From contig JADGJT010000084.1 in NCBI GenBank assembly GCA_027604005.1, positions 735 through 59,678 of the forward strand: DNA of 58,944 nucleotides, in the 5' to 3' direction. A program made the position numbers and the translations under genes. Of the stretch, positions 23,142 to 36,050 are shown in pieces; position 1 is the first letter of the stretch; the number at the start of each line of letters is the position of its first letter. Source of the DNA: Dinochytrium kinnereticum. Taxonomy: Eukaryota; Chytridiomycota; Chytridiomycetes; Chytridiales; Chytridiaceae. Under the pieces are notes generated by a model. The model worked only from the letters and a program-made list of their open reading frames with translations, did no database searches and had not been told where the DNA came from.

Positions 23142-23304
23142 TTATGTTTTGATTATGGCTCTATGGCGGCTGTGCTTAATATTAGGCAGTAGTACTGTAT
23201 TTGTTTTGAAAGTTAAAAAGAGAGGTTGTAAGCAAACTTCTGCAGGGAGAGCTTAAGCTATAGAAAGCAATGATTCAATAGAAAACGCAAAAAAAAAAAA
23301 AAAA

Positions 23305-23975
23305 ATGTCTCATCGGTGCATGCATGATGAATGCTGCTCATCTTCACTATTGAGGCAATCACTTGAGGAGATGGGAAGGTTTTCAATTGCCCTTCGTTTA
23401 AAAACATTGTATATGCAGGATTTTGATCGTTCGTTGCATGGCCATGCTCATCAAGGGAGGTTGAGTAAGGTGTTAGCTGCGCTGGAAAAAATCACTGCTT
23501 CGGGAATAGACGCGCGAGATGCTTCGGGCTATACTGCATTGGTATAAAGTAATAGTTGTATGACTTGACTTTTTCAAGCATTATGCAGCAAGGCAAGGTC
23601 ATGTCGCTGTCTGCAAGGTTCTCTTGAATGCCGGAGCCGATGCTAATGCAAAAACTGATGGCTTACAAGCGACGGTAAAAGGATTCTTGTTAACTACTGA
23701 TCCAAACACACTACTAACTGTCCTCCAACCATTATTTAGGGCTGCATTAGGGGGCCATACAGAAGTCGTCAAGGTACTGTTAACATGTGGTGCTGATCCC
23801 AACATTGCATGTGGAGACGGAAGGACTGTGCTACAAGCTGCGAAACAATCCAGTGTAGGCATTATAATTCATCGGACTTTTATTCATCTGTTGTCGTTGT
23901 ATTCTCCTTGTGATGCCTCCAATACAGTCGAAGGAAATCATCAAGCTGCTTGAGAGTGCGGTTGGGCTCAGTTGA
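23305..23975 (+). CDS. Small ankyrin-repeat protein
   Basis: Exons 23305-23541, 23579-23854 and 23928-23975 give 561 nt, 186 residues. The C-terminal half holds about three ankyrin repeats (ASGYTALHYAARQGHVAVCK, VLLNAGADANAKTDG, AALGGHTEVVKVLLTCGADP, ACGDGRTVLQAAKQS). The N-terminal half is helical with no known domain. Repeat two is interrupted by an 18-residue insertion (VKGFLLTTDPNTLLTVLQ) that looks like a retained intron (see findings). An A-run of about 17 bases directly precedes the ATG. The IP3R-like gene starts 37 bp after the stop. A protein-binding role is likely, partner unknown. Confidence 0.7.
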
Positions 23976-24012
23976 AGGCATGCGAGGGGAAAAAAAATTA
24001 ATAGAGTCAAAA

Positions 24013-27000
24013 ATGGCTGCTACAGCCGTCAATGATCGCAAACTCCGCATTGGGGACGAGATCATCCTTCATTCCGAGAATGGAGGCCTTCTCTTCGCGG
24101 ATGGCCCGGTCAAGAAACGAGGTTACGTGACCTTTGACTGGAAGAGACGCTCGCCAAGTCACGGCGATTTAATGAAATGCGTCTTCCATGTTGTTCCTCA
24201 GTTTGCATTTAAAGATACTCGCGTAAGATGCGATCAATAACAACTATGTGCTGTGTCTAAATTCATGAAAGGCTTTTCGGCTGGCTGCTGACCAAGATAT
24301 CGATCCAGATCTTTTTGCGTTAAATGTTTTTCAGCGAAACACTGTCCCAAGGTCTGGAATAGAGGAGCTCAGGGAACAGGCTCTCGCAGAAGTGAATGCA
24401 AACGAAGCAGAGTTCAGCCGCTTGAAAAATAAGACGGGTACATTTCTATTGGTTCGGTACAGGCCGCTAACCACCTTTAGTTTTGTATGGTAGCATTATT
24501 CAGCTCTTGAACGTCAACAGCAAACGATACCTAAGTTTTAACTCCAAGGAGACTGTTGTCAACGAGCCGGGGAGTATGCCTATTGAGATGGAGAAATATA
24601 GTCGACGAGAATGCTTTTTTAAAATTCTTCCTAAGTTTCGCATCCGAGCTGAAGGCGAAGCCGTCCGAATAGGTGACGCGATCGTACTTCAGTCATTGAA
24701 GACCGAGGCGCATCTTAATTTTACATCGAGCTCTAGATATCTAGACCCGTTTGTTCAGGATGCTTATGAAGCCACTATAGGAAGCCCGACGCATGGATGG
24801 ACTGTGAATCTCTTCCGACCTTCCACTTTATCCTCTGTGTCTGGTACCCTCATGGGCTCTTTAAGCCTAGGAATCAATGCCAATTTGAACTCAGTATCAT
24901 CAAACAGCAGGAAGGTCCTTGGGGGGAATTTCATACGCCTGTATCATAAAGAAAAAGAGGGCTATATCATGTCCCCCTCGCTGTTGAACCTTGTATCGAA
25001 CCATTTCGAGAACGAAACGCTTGATTCTTCGCAAGTTCAGCTAAATCCTTACCATTTTGATCCTCTCAACCCTCAGGATATCAGCTCCTCACTGATATTG
25101 TGGCAAGTTGAGTTTGCTTTTCCTTATGATGGTGGGCCCGTCGAATGGAATCAGCCCTTAAGGCTTCGGCATGTTGTATCCAACATGTACCTTCAAGTTG
25201 AATCTAGGGTGGCAGGCCCCGGCGAAGATCACGATTCTTATTGCGTTAACCTCTCATCATCTGCTTGGCATGGAAGACAGGAAGATGATCCTTCTCTGTT
25301 TGCCTTTGTACCGGTTACGACAGATAGCGGCTCTATTACTACGGGATCTTACGTAAGGCTGCAGAATATCAAGACAGGAACCTGGCTTCATGCGACGGAA
25401 ATTCTGAAGTCCGCGAGTCGAGGACGCGAGGGCTCACGGAGTTCGTTTTCGACACCAATACCAATAAAAGTTAGGGACGATAAGAACAGTATGTATCTTG
25501 TGGCCTCAAGAGAGAAAAGTTTGGATGATTGTGAGTTGCATATTCTTTCTCGTTGAAATTTGATCTTTTCAGACTTTTCTGTCTCTGTTGCTGAGAGCGA
25601 TTTAACGGAGACGTTGAATTATGTAAACGCTTTTGTGCCTTGGCTCGTCCAGTTATTACTGAGAGAAAGGACCTTAAATCCATCTATTACCTCAAGGTTT
25701 CCTTTATCCCTCGCGGAGGAGAAGACTTTGCGAGCCATAATGGTACCTTTTTTTTAAAAATCCGCCCTTCGTTATAAGATAACATTGCCTTTTAAGGTTT
25801 CTTTAATATATTTCTGTACCAGATCCAGCAATACAAACCCTTTTACTCGGGAGGGAGTTCCTTTACTACGTATTTGATTTGGATTTTGCACTTTTAATTG
25901 ACCTCATCTAGATCACCAGGCTCTTTTGAGGGAATCATCAGTTATTGATGCTATATTAGCATTTCTGCAAGCTCCTTTTAAATTAGAAAGAAGGGCCGTC
26001 CTCAGATTAAGTATTGGATCTTTCCTTAAACTAGAAGGATATGCATGTACCGACGATCTCAGCGACAGTCATGACGGGAATGTTAAGATTGGAATCTCCT
26101 CACCAATTTCTGTTGAGTCGATGGATGACAAAATTGTTGGGATTGATGTCCTCGATACTCTTCACAAGTCGATTTCTGAGAAAGAAGCCGCTGTCTCAAT
26201 TGACGAGTTCAAAGGCGGGAAGGAGAAAACTCTTGTGAACATTTTTCAAATAGCCTATCGAGTTTTGAAACAATTCCTCCTTGGTAGCAATCCAATGAAC
26301 CAATTCCACGTCGCCCGAGAGTTTGATACCATCGCGGAGCATTTGGATCTGAATGTTGGTGCCGCTGATACTCTTATGCAGCTTATGTCAGGCAACCTCA
26401 TTATTGTTCAAAGCATTGGAAATCCTCAGATACTCCATTTTGTCAACCTGATCGTACGCGACCGGAAGCCATCCTATATTAGGTTCCTTATCGCTCTATG
26501 TCATTGCGCCGGCAATGCAATACCGAAACATCAGGAGTTTATTGCTCGCAGCCTATTAGGAGACATCACTCCAAACGATGCGGAGAAAGATGGGCTTACT
26601 CATCGCTTTTACACTCGGGTGAGCTCCGATGGAAGGTCTCTAGATGTTTTACCGCCTATTGAAAATTCTGCTGTGAGGTCTTGGGCTCCTTTGAAAGACC
26701 TATTTAGTGATGATTTAACGAGTGGGGGAGAGCGAAGGATGGGTTTGAAGGGGCCGGTGGCGGCTCTCAGGAACAGAAAAGAGAAGGCTAGGGTTGAGTC
26801 TCCAAAGGGTCTCTCACCTTCTATAAAGGACGATGTATACTGTTTAGACGAAACTGGGCAATTCTTTGCTGCAATGCTGAAGCTTTACGAGGCTCTATGC
26901 TTTGGGAGAAATAGAAGGGTCATTGAGCTAATGACGGACACTTGGGAAGTGATTTCTTTGGAGAAATGCAAGATCGGACTGTTAGATGATAGCCTGCCTT

Positions 27001-30000
27001 CGATTATCCGAGCGTCCTTCTGTGACCTAATTCGAGGTAATTTCTTATGTCTCGTTGTTAATCTATCTCACATCCTTTCGACCGAAAGTTGCCTTTGTCG
27101 ATATATTTCCGGTATCGCCAGTGTTGCAAGATCATATCTACCCGTTAGAGACGATCTCGAACCCGCCAACATTAAAGTATGTTCTTAAAGATGCGGCTAT
27201 TGACAATGATTGCCTGGATATAAATAATTTGAGTGGCATTGCTTTGTGGATTAGCAATTTTCTTCCTAGCCATGGAGCTCAAATAGCGGAATCAAAGCCT
27301 TTGAATGAGCTCATTCTGAGTATCTCTAAGTTGCTGAGGTTTTTAGTACAATACGGCATTTTCGCAGATGAAGACCTTGTGAGAAAATTGTTTATTTCAC
27401 TCATTGGTATCCTGGATGGACGAAACGATAAGAGGTGAGATCCATCGGAACTCTCGTTCATGATGCTAATAGAAGGCAACCCCCTGATATAATCAGATCA
27501 TTGACACTCTCTGAGCTGGAGTTGTCTACAGATCGGGATAGAGACGCCTGGCTCTATAACGAGCGATTTGAGTATAATGAGCTCAATACACCAGTGATAG
27601 ATGCTAAGATTGAGATTTGTTTCATAATGGAACTATTATTACAGCTTCGACTCGATGTGAGAGTTCATATGTACTTATACTATTGGTTTAGACATAGCAA
27701 GTAAGAGAAACAAACCAAAACTTAAGTGATAACGAGTTATAGGCCGGATTCCATGAGCAGCGTAAGAGGCTTAGATATCGCCTTAGGTTTCCCTACTTTA
27801 GATAATATGTTTTCAGCTCTTCTTCATGAGACTGCGTATTTTCAGATGAATGATACACTTACGCCGATCTTATTGGATCTTCTGAGATATGATAATGCTA
27901 GGCTGAAAAAAAGCGCACTAAGAATCCTTCATCGTCTCTTTTCGTCGTTAGATGAGCTCTTTCAAATGCTTCAGATATGCCTTATGGTGAATGATTCTGC
28001 TCATTTACGTAGTTACAATTACATTAAGAAACAGTTGATTGTGTTCATTCAATATGGTGTAGGTTCACCTGTTGCTTCAAGTAGTTATGAGGATGTAATT
28101 CTTGGGGGCATTGACGTTCACGTTGCCGAAGCCATGACCCTGGTGTTGAAGGATTTCGCGAAGTTATGCGTTTGGGGTGCCAAAACCTCTGGCGAGACTC
28201 TCGATGACACGGTTATCCCCGTATTGTTGACAGAAAACACGCCGAAGGCAGATAAGGTTCACCAATGGATACTTCGAAACCTCTCGGTGTTTCGCCTTGT
28301 TTTGGACTTAATACGAAATCGCGTGAAACACTCCTACGCCGTCGTCTCCCGCACGTCTGCTATTAGGGATAGCAGTCCCCGTCTTTCAAGAGCCCGGTCT
28401 AAAGACTCGCAGAGGAGCCTAGGTAGCGAATTGGATTTAGAAATAACGGATTCTCTCTCCCATGCTAGCCCAATCGGATCAATTTACCTTCCTAAAACAT
28501 GTCGGGTCCAATCGGGACTCTTACTGGCTGCTTTTGAGTTTTTATTCTACTATGCAAACAACAATCGCGAACACCAGGCTGCAATATTTCTTGATCTCGA
28601 CCTTCTTCTTGACGTGACGCATCCCACTTCAGGTGGTTGCGATAATGTCACTAGCGATCGTTGCCTGAAATACTTGGGGGACATTTTGATTCAAAGTGTT
28701 AAGCTTTGTATGCAGATTAGCGATTATCAAATCCATCGAATTCTACACCTTTCGGGTGGGACGAAGCCTGGATACATCCGCTTGCTGAAGTGCATCGTAA
28801 AACCAGAACGGAATGTAATTAAACGAAATCAGGGACTTGTGATACGGTGCATTCTGGATCGCAGAAAGCTGTATGTTCCTATTGAACCTTTTCTTGCGGG
28901 CTTTCAGCGGGAGTTGTCCGGCGGGGATGAACGTGTAGTGTTTTTTGACCTTAAGACGGATCCCAACGAGAGAGAACGGCCATCACGATTGCAAGTCCGA
29001 AATAATACTCTCTTAAAGCAGTCACTGCTCAAGGACGATGACTCGTCATTTGCAACTCTAGTGGAGTACATGACAGAATTGATAGATCTATTTGCTTTAT
29101 GCTGTGAAGACAAAAATGGAATTCTGCAATCTGTTAGTTGAAGCCTGCTCCCCTTGTCTACTAATTATGTTTAACTTTAGATGTGCCAAAATATTCTAGA
29201 TATCGAGACTGTCCTGAAAATTCTAAACTTGAAATCAACCACTCTGAAACTTAAGAGATCTCTATTACGCTTCCTTGTATCGGCTTACATCCTTACTAGT
29301 GAGGAAGAGGCTGATTCAAAGTCTGAGTATATACGACCGAACGATGATCAGATATGGAATCTCTTACGATCAGGCCACTTAGTGCTTAAGGAATACATAC
29401 GGATAGTCCCGAGTCGAACGGCATTATCTTTCGATGAAATTGATGATTACGTCTTCCAAGGGCTATTCGTCTTTGCGACAAATCTGATGAAAAGGTTTCT
29501 GAATTTTAGCTTTATGTTTGACGAGACCTACGTCAATATCGCCAATGATTTTGTTGATGAAATGGTCAAAGTGGCATTTCTTCTTCGGCGTGGAGGCGAT
29601 AAAGAAAACCAGAGGCGACGAAGGATACTTTCTTGCATTGATGCTTTCAGATCATTAGGCTTTACTGGTCAGAAATTCCGGGATGAAGAGGCTGCTACTG
29701 AGAGGCTACTCGATGAAATTGAAAGCTTGAACACCGATGTGAACTCCCACTCGTCCATGGCAGGTACCCCCAAGGCGGGTGATGCGACAAAGAGCATAGA
29801 GTCTCGAAATGTGGTCTTATTGAATAGCGTTTTTCAATTGGGCTTAAAAGCCATTATGCATGACCCGAATGTTAAAGTCTTAAAGAAGAATGAATTTGAG
29901 GAATTAGGTATAACTTCCTTTTTTTTATATATGCAATCATTTCTCAATTTTTCTTAAGCAATTAAGTTCGCAATTAATGTTGACAATACATCCATTAATT

Positions 30001-33000
30001 TCGACCGTGAGCAGCAAAATGCCTGTACCCGGTCTCTGATTGAATATCTTGAGCAAACCTTTAAACGGCGCGGGCTTGTAACAGGGGTTGAAAAAACTAA
30101 GAAACGAGACATTTATCTTCTGTCTGAATCTGGAAAAGATGATGTAGTTTCTTTCGACTTGACCGTGACCTCAACACCAGACGAAGTATATAATGTTAAA
30201 ACCTTGAGGCTACTGGAATGGATTGTTCGTAGAGAAATCGACGGACTTCAGAATTTAGACCGGATAGAGCATCCTGAGGAATGGACAAGGCTAGAAAACA
30301 GAAAGGTTGCTGTACAGGAGGAGCTTAATCGGCTAGGTTGCACTTTAATTGCGGAGAAACTAGCCACATCAGATCGCACATCGGTTTTATCTTCGTCCCT
30401 GAGATTGATTATTGTCCTGCTGGATGGTGGAAATAAGACTGTACAAGATACCCTAGAAAAATATTGGCTAGGAACTAGGTATAATTATTTCGAGAAAGCC
30501 TCGTTCAACCTCCATTTGCTAAAGCTAACTGATTTAAAGGGAAGAAAGGTTTTTCTATTGCATACATGAAAAGATAAAAGACAGCATAAGCTTCCTACGA
30601 AATAGGCAACAAATATCGATATCAGATGCGAGAAAAGGTTCCCGGTTCCGACACTATCGTTCTTTTACATTACCTTCTGATAATGTCCCCCAAAAAGATT
30701 TGAAGAATGAGCCTCGATTTCAGACCCTTCAACGGCACGGTTCACTTGCCAACGTCAACACTACAACCGGATCTAATTCGACTTTTTCGCGACTGGCACG
30801 CTCATCAGTTACTGAGGTCGAGGACCTTAGTAGCATAACGAGCCTCTCGATCGGTAAAGACGAGAATGATATCGGTTCTAGACAAGCGAGCCATGATAGT
30901 GAGGATAGTGTTGCTGGCTCTGGGGGCCAGAGCGACGGAGATTTTGTAGTTATACGGTCGGTAATGAGATTGCTTCAACTCTTAGTTGAAGGGCACAATA
31001 TTCGAATACAGGAGTATATTCGACATCAACCTGATAACATCAAAACCTTCGATCTTGTTAAAGATGTTGTGGATTACCTCCACGTTATCGTGCCAGTTGC
31101 AAGCGAGCTCGTTTTCCCACTAATTATTCAAGTTTTTGACACCATAATTGATTTTGCTCAGGTCCTTCCCTTTCATTGGAATCATATTCTCAATTTAATA
31201 GGGCTGCGCACACAACCAAGTGACGATATTCAATGCGAAAATAGTGCGGCCAGTCAATATAATCCTTGCAGAGTCTCAATATCGCTTCTCGATCGAAAAG
31301 GCTTTTGATTTAAAGGGCCATGCCATGTTGAGCATTTTGTCTCTCCTTGAAGATGATTCAGATGAGGAAACGAAAGTAATTTTCCAGGAGATGTGCCACA
31401 CTCTTGATTTAGCTTTGATGCTCTCAGATCTGTAATTATATTTATGAATTTTTGAAGCTGACTTTCTTCAATGCTACTCAGTAATATTATACATGATAAG
31501 CTTGCCGCGGCACGGAAATCAAGAAAAGGCGTTATGAGAAAGATGTCCGTGATGGCAGGATTTTATCTGGATTCTCCCGTTGTTGATAAAACCGAGGAAT
31601 CTCCACAAAAAAAACAGTGTCCTGAGGAAAGCAACTCTTTGCATGAGAAGCTTCGGGAATGCGGCTATCTGTATACAATGCTTTTAATAACTCTGTTGCC
31701 TTTTATGACAGCGGAACAGCAATTCATATGCAATTCAAACCAAGCTTTTAATTGGTTTAAAATTAAGATCGGGCGAATTGAAGTTCTTCGGGAGCTCCCG
31801 AATTCATCAGAGAAAAGGATCTATGCTGTCTTGTTTCCCATTCCTGACATATGCTCTTACTTAAGAGAGGATACCAAATCGCGGTTTTTGTGGATGAATA
31901 AGAGGTTTATTGAATTTATTGTCTATGCCAATCGGTTTTTTTAGGGACTCTCCCCAGGATAAAATTGAAGATTTCATCAGTCAATCCGAAAACATTATTT
32001 ATGAAATCAGAAATCAAGCCCGGGTCGCAGGTTTTCTCGTATTATGAAAACAGTATTCTGAATAGTGCAATTTCAGGAAACAATTGGTTAAAAGTCCTTG
32101 CTCAAGGTTACGCTTGGTGGTGGTGGAGTGCATATATGATCGGGATGCTGATCAACGTTATAAACATGTTATGCATGACTGCACCCACTGGACACGCTGA
32201 GCATGAAGATTTTTCGCACTGTCATTGGTCTGTAGATGTCGGTAGAACCTTTTTAGCGGTTGTTTTCTGCGGATTCTGGGTGTGTAGTCTCATACGAATC
32301 AATTTGTGACAAGTATTCTAGGTTCTTTCTTCATCCGAATTTATCGTGATTCAGGTCAGTTCGGCTCATTATGCCTCAAGGTCATGGAAAGCAACAATCA
32401 AATTTCAGTATAGCAACTAACCGCCATAAAATTATAGCTTCCATTACTTATCAATAGAAGAAAACTTGAGAGCCAAGTCAAAGCAATGGATCGACGCAAG
32501 CTGAACAACATGCCATTAAAAGCGGAAGATAATCGATCTGCTTTATCCTTTTCCGAGGTTTGAAAAGAGGTTATCCTTTATTATTCGCTAATTTATATTA
32601 GCCGAAAGAAATGCACTGGCAAGATTATCTTACTGGTTTTGGGGAGCTAAGGTCTATATACCACATTGCTATGGTTCTCCTAGCGATCCTGGGCCTTCGC
32701 TTCCCTTCTGTATACTCTCTCCACCTCTTGGACTTTGTCTATCGAGATGAAGTTTTGCAAGGAGTTATTTCTTCAGTTACTGTCAATTGGAGCTCATTAT
32801 CGAAAACTGTGAGTTCTGAAAATGGGATAAAGGTTTAAATCATTTCTCGATTATAGGTGATTCTCGGGGTGATTATCACGTACATATATAGCGTCATTAG
32901 CTTTGTTTACTTTCGGCGCTCGTTTGAGCCCGATAATGGACTATACTGCGGTTCTTTAATAGAATGCTTCATCACTGTGCTAAGTTATGGGTACGACACT

Positions 33001-33892
33001 ATCGTGCTTTACCTACTCTGTTTTATTTCTGTTTTTTCTAATTAATTGGTGTTTCTAGACTAAGAGCTGGTGGTGGTGTTGGCGACCTACTGAGTGTTCC
33101 TGTACCCCAAGGGGAATCTTACACAGCACGAATTTTTCTGGATCTTAGCTTCTTTTTAATAGTCATTGTTTTTCTCTTAAACGTAATTTTCGGGTAAGTG
33201 ACACTCATGGCTTAATATTCCTAGATACGTCAGATCTCGAGGATTACTCGAATTTTCTCAAAGTCTAACGTATACCTTCTTTCCATAGTATTATTTTTGA
33301 TACGTTCGGTCAACTGCGTGAAGATCGCAATGCCATCAGCACCGATTTAAAGAATAATTGCTTCATTTGCTCTATTCACGCGAGTGAGTTTCAAAGAAAT
33401 ACGCGAGGTTTCGACTATCACATTAAGTATGAGCATAACATATGGTGGGACCAACTTAACATCAGCTGAAATCTTAACAATCATCCAAGGCATTATCTGT
33501 TCTTCTTAGTCCACCTTCAAACAAAAGATCCAACAGAGTACACATCACACGAATCGCATGTGGCAGAGCTTTTGCTCAAACACGACGTTTCCTTTATGCC
33601 GGTAAACCGAGCAATGTCATTGAGCAGACGCGATACAGACGACATGGAAGATCGGATACGGCGTGTGGAAGACCGGCTTGCTTGCTTGAACACATCAATC
33701 TCCGCGCTTATTGCGAAGCCCAACAACAGTGGGTGTTCAGGCAGAAATCCCATCGTATCACACGTGAGTGCCGAGCCGTTCTCTAAACACAACGCGTCTT
33801 TATCGACCACTGGTGGTCTGGCAGCGATCGCAGCAACCGTCAAGTTAAAGCAGAATCTTTCGAGGGCGATCGGGAGGAAAGAGCACGGGTAG
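24013..33892 (+). CDS. ITPR: Inositol 1,4,5-trisphosphate-receptor-type calcium-release channel
   Basis: Large multi-exon channel gene, estimated at 2600-2800 residues. The N-terminus (RIGDEIILHSENGGLLFADG; GSIIQLLNVNSKRYLSF) matches the Ins145_P3_rec domain, followed by MIR (GGNFIRLYHKEKEGYIMSP) and RIH (LRESSVIDAILAFLQAPF) segments. A central RIH-associated region leads to six transmembrane segments near 32090-33230. Selectivity filter: YGLRAGGGVGD, then the pore helix (LDLSFFLIVIVFLLNVIFG, IIFDTFGQLRED). Next come the CFIC..H..H zinc-binding linker (NCFICSIHASEF, HIKYEHNIWHYL), TKDPTEYTSHESHVAELL and RAMSL, closing with a short coiled coil (DDMEDRIRRVEDRLACL). The start ATG 24013 adjoins the conserved domain. 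Pore and linker are family-typical; the usual IP3-contact residues are not seen. Localisation to an internal store is inferred. Confidence 0.94.
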
Positions 33893-34026
33893 AATAAACG
33901 CTTAATAGCATGCATCCGTTGACACAGAATGAGTCAAGAAGTTGAAGTTGTCTAATAAATTATTATTGTCAAATTGTGGTATAAAAAAGTCTGTTGGGAC
34001 AACGTTCAGTTAGCACCGCCCATATT

Positions 34027-35106
34027 ATGACCTTTGGAAGAAACATTATCGTGCGAGCCTTGGTCGACGCCTCATCCCATGCAACGGCGATGGGATGCAA
34101 GCGACCGGCTCTTCCTGTATGGCCAGCACGCCAAAGGCGATGGTCGTCGTCCAGCGGGAGTGTCCTTCCCATACTGGAGTTTGAGCCACATTCCACATTG
34201 GAGCACCCTCTTCATGGCTCCACCGCAAGCTGGACTCCGCAACCTGCCATCATAGTCTTGCAGGAGTGGTGGGGTATTAACGGTGTGGGCCCTTTCTCCT
34301 CATTTTTTGTTTTTCATTGGAACCAGATGGTGAACTGATTACCTGTCCCCATAGAGCAAATAAAAGATCACGCGCAAAGGATCGCCAACAGTAAGTAAAT
34401 CCCTTTTCTGTCTTTTCTCTGTGTCCTTAAGCATACGTCCCTCTCTTTCTAGACACGGGGGCCAAAACAATTGTTCCGGACCTCTACAATGGAAAGAGTA
34501 CGGCGGACGCGGAAGAGGCATCGCATATGATGAGCAATCTGGACTGGGACATGGCCCTGAAGTCATTGGAGGCGCTTGCAAAGTCGCTGCAAGTGTCTGA
34601 TGGAAAGCCTTGCAAGGTTGGGGCAACTGGATTTTGCATGGGAGGTGCTCTGTCCCTCGCTCTCGCTGGCCGAATGGCCAAAACTAAAACACCCCTTAAC
34701 GGTAGGCGATATCTCAATATCTCAATTTACTATTGATTTAACTGGTGTTTTTATAGCCGTTGTTTCTTTCTACGGCATTCCCCCAGCCAAATTCGACCTA
34801 TCTGCTATCCCGGCAAACACACCTTGCCAGGCTCATTTCGGGAGCGAGGACACATATGTCGGATTTTCTGACCTGTCAGCAGCAAAAGAGCTCGCAAGGA
34901 AGTGGGATATGTCGATAAAGCACTTGGGTGGTATCCACGCTCATGGCCTTCACACCAACGAATCGCACGTTTACATTCATCACGGAATGCCACATGCCTT
35001 TATGAACCAGTTGGGCAAGAAGCTGGATGAAGATCACAAGAAGACCATCGATGCAACCTGGGCGAGAGTCTTTGCGTTTTTCATCGAGCATCTCAAGACT
35101 GTCTGA
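34027..35106 (+). CDS. Dienelactone hydrolase family protein
   Basis: Alpha/beta hydrolase of the carboxymethylenebutenolidase family. Exons 34027-34282, 34355-34390 (36 nt), 34453-34701 and 34757-35106 sum to 891 nt, an exact 296-residue frame. VLQEWWGINEQIKDHA opens the domain. The nucleophile is Cys in TGFCMGGALS, the acid is Asp in FGSEDTYVGF, and the base is His in HHGMPHAFMN, so the Cys-Asp-His triad is complete. The first ~60 residues are Arg/Ala/Ser-rich (MTFGRNIIVRALVDASSHA) and could be a mitochondrial presequence, which is inference. The physiological substrate is unknown; fungal relatives act on lactones and other small esters. Confidence 0.9.
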
Positions 35107-35142
35107 AAAGGTTCTAAAATTATTGCATGTTAAGATATATAT

Positions 35143-36050
35143 CTATGAGTCCAGCTTGCGGCCTCTGCCCCCAAATCTCTCCATTCCACCGTTTTTTCCG
35201 TGCTTCAGACCAAAGCCCATCATGGCGTCTAGGCCAATGTTGGGTGCTCGCCTCTTTTGAGCCTGGAGATTTTCAATCTCCTCATCCGTCATGAGAGTAT
35301 CCATACCAGCCACAGCATATGTATCTCCATACGCAATTGTTTTTCTTGCCCTCAAGGATGCAGCGCTTGCGGCATCGCTTTGAGATGTCGAGCTTAATCG
35401 TGAACCACCTCCTGGGAAGCGTCCATCCCCTAATTGATCCCCACCACTTCCAATCCAAGCTAGGAATAAGGACCTCCCGTGACGTACACTCAGACGCAAG
35501 AAAATGGCAAGACACCACACGAAAAACAAAAAGAGTCGGAGAGTTCCGGGAAGAACCGCCCTTAGGCGACGCCGTGATTTCGGTCGCATCATCCGAACAA
35601 TAACAGGTGCATAGATTCCTGGCAATGCATAGAGAAGGGAGTCCAGGGCGATAGCTGAAGATTATTGCTGTTAGAGCTATTTGCAATAGTTAAAATCCAC
35701 TAACCGCAAGCCGACCAGACCGCCAATAAGGGTAAGTCTTCGACCACAAACTGAATCAGTGCATCCTGCACTCTCCAATGGGAATGCCCTGACTCAGTAG
35801 GAGTATAATGGGATGCATCTTTTCTATCTTCGGATGGGCTCTTGGCTGAAAGGAAACGATCAATGACGGTTGCGGCTGATATGATCGCTCTTGATACCCT
35901 GGAGTTGTTGCCCTCTCCTCGACGGAGGATTGCAGCAAGCCAGTGTTTGTACGTCACGATGGCCAATAGCAGCAGAGCGCAGATGGTAGCCAAGTAACCC
36001 ACAAAAACATACTGCCCTGGAGGAGGACTGATGCTGCTGGGCTTCGTCAT
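35143..36050 (-). CDS. Unrecognised membrane protein with three or more hydrophobic segments
   Basis: Not assigned to a family. Exons 36050-35705 and 35654-35143 (intron GTTAGT..TTCAG, 50 bp) sum to 858 nt, 285 residues. Hydrophobic segments lie near residues 13-33 (YVFVGYLATICALLLLAIVT), about 105-135 (FVVEDLPLLAVWSACAIALD, then LLYALPGIYAPVIV) and about 153-172 (LRLFLFFVWCLAIFLRLSV). A basic loop (MMRPKSRRRLRAV) lies between the last two. The C-terminal ~110 residues are Ser/Gly/Arg-rich and presumably soluble. The 3' end is 36 bp from the convergent dienelactone hydrolase stop. Confidence 0.65.
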
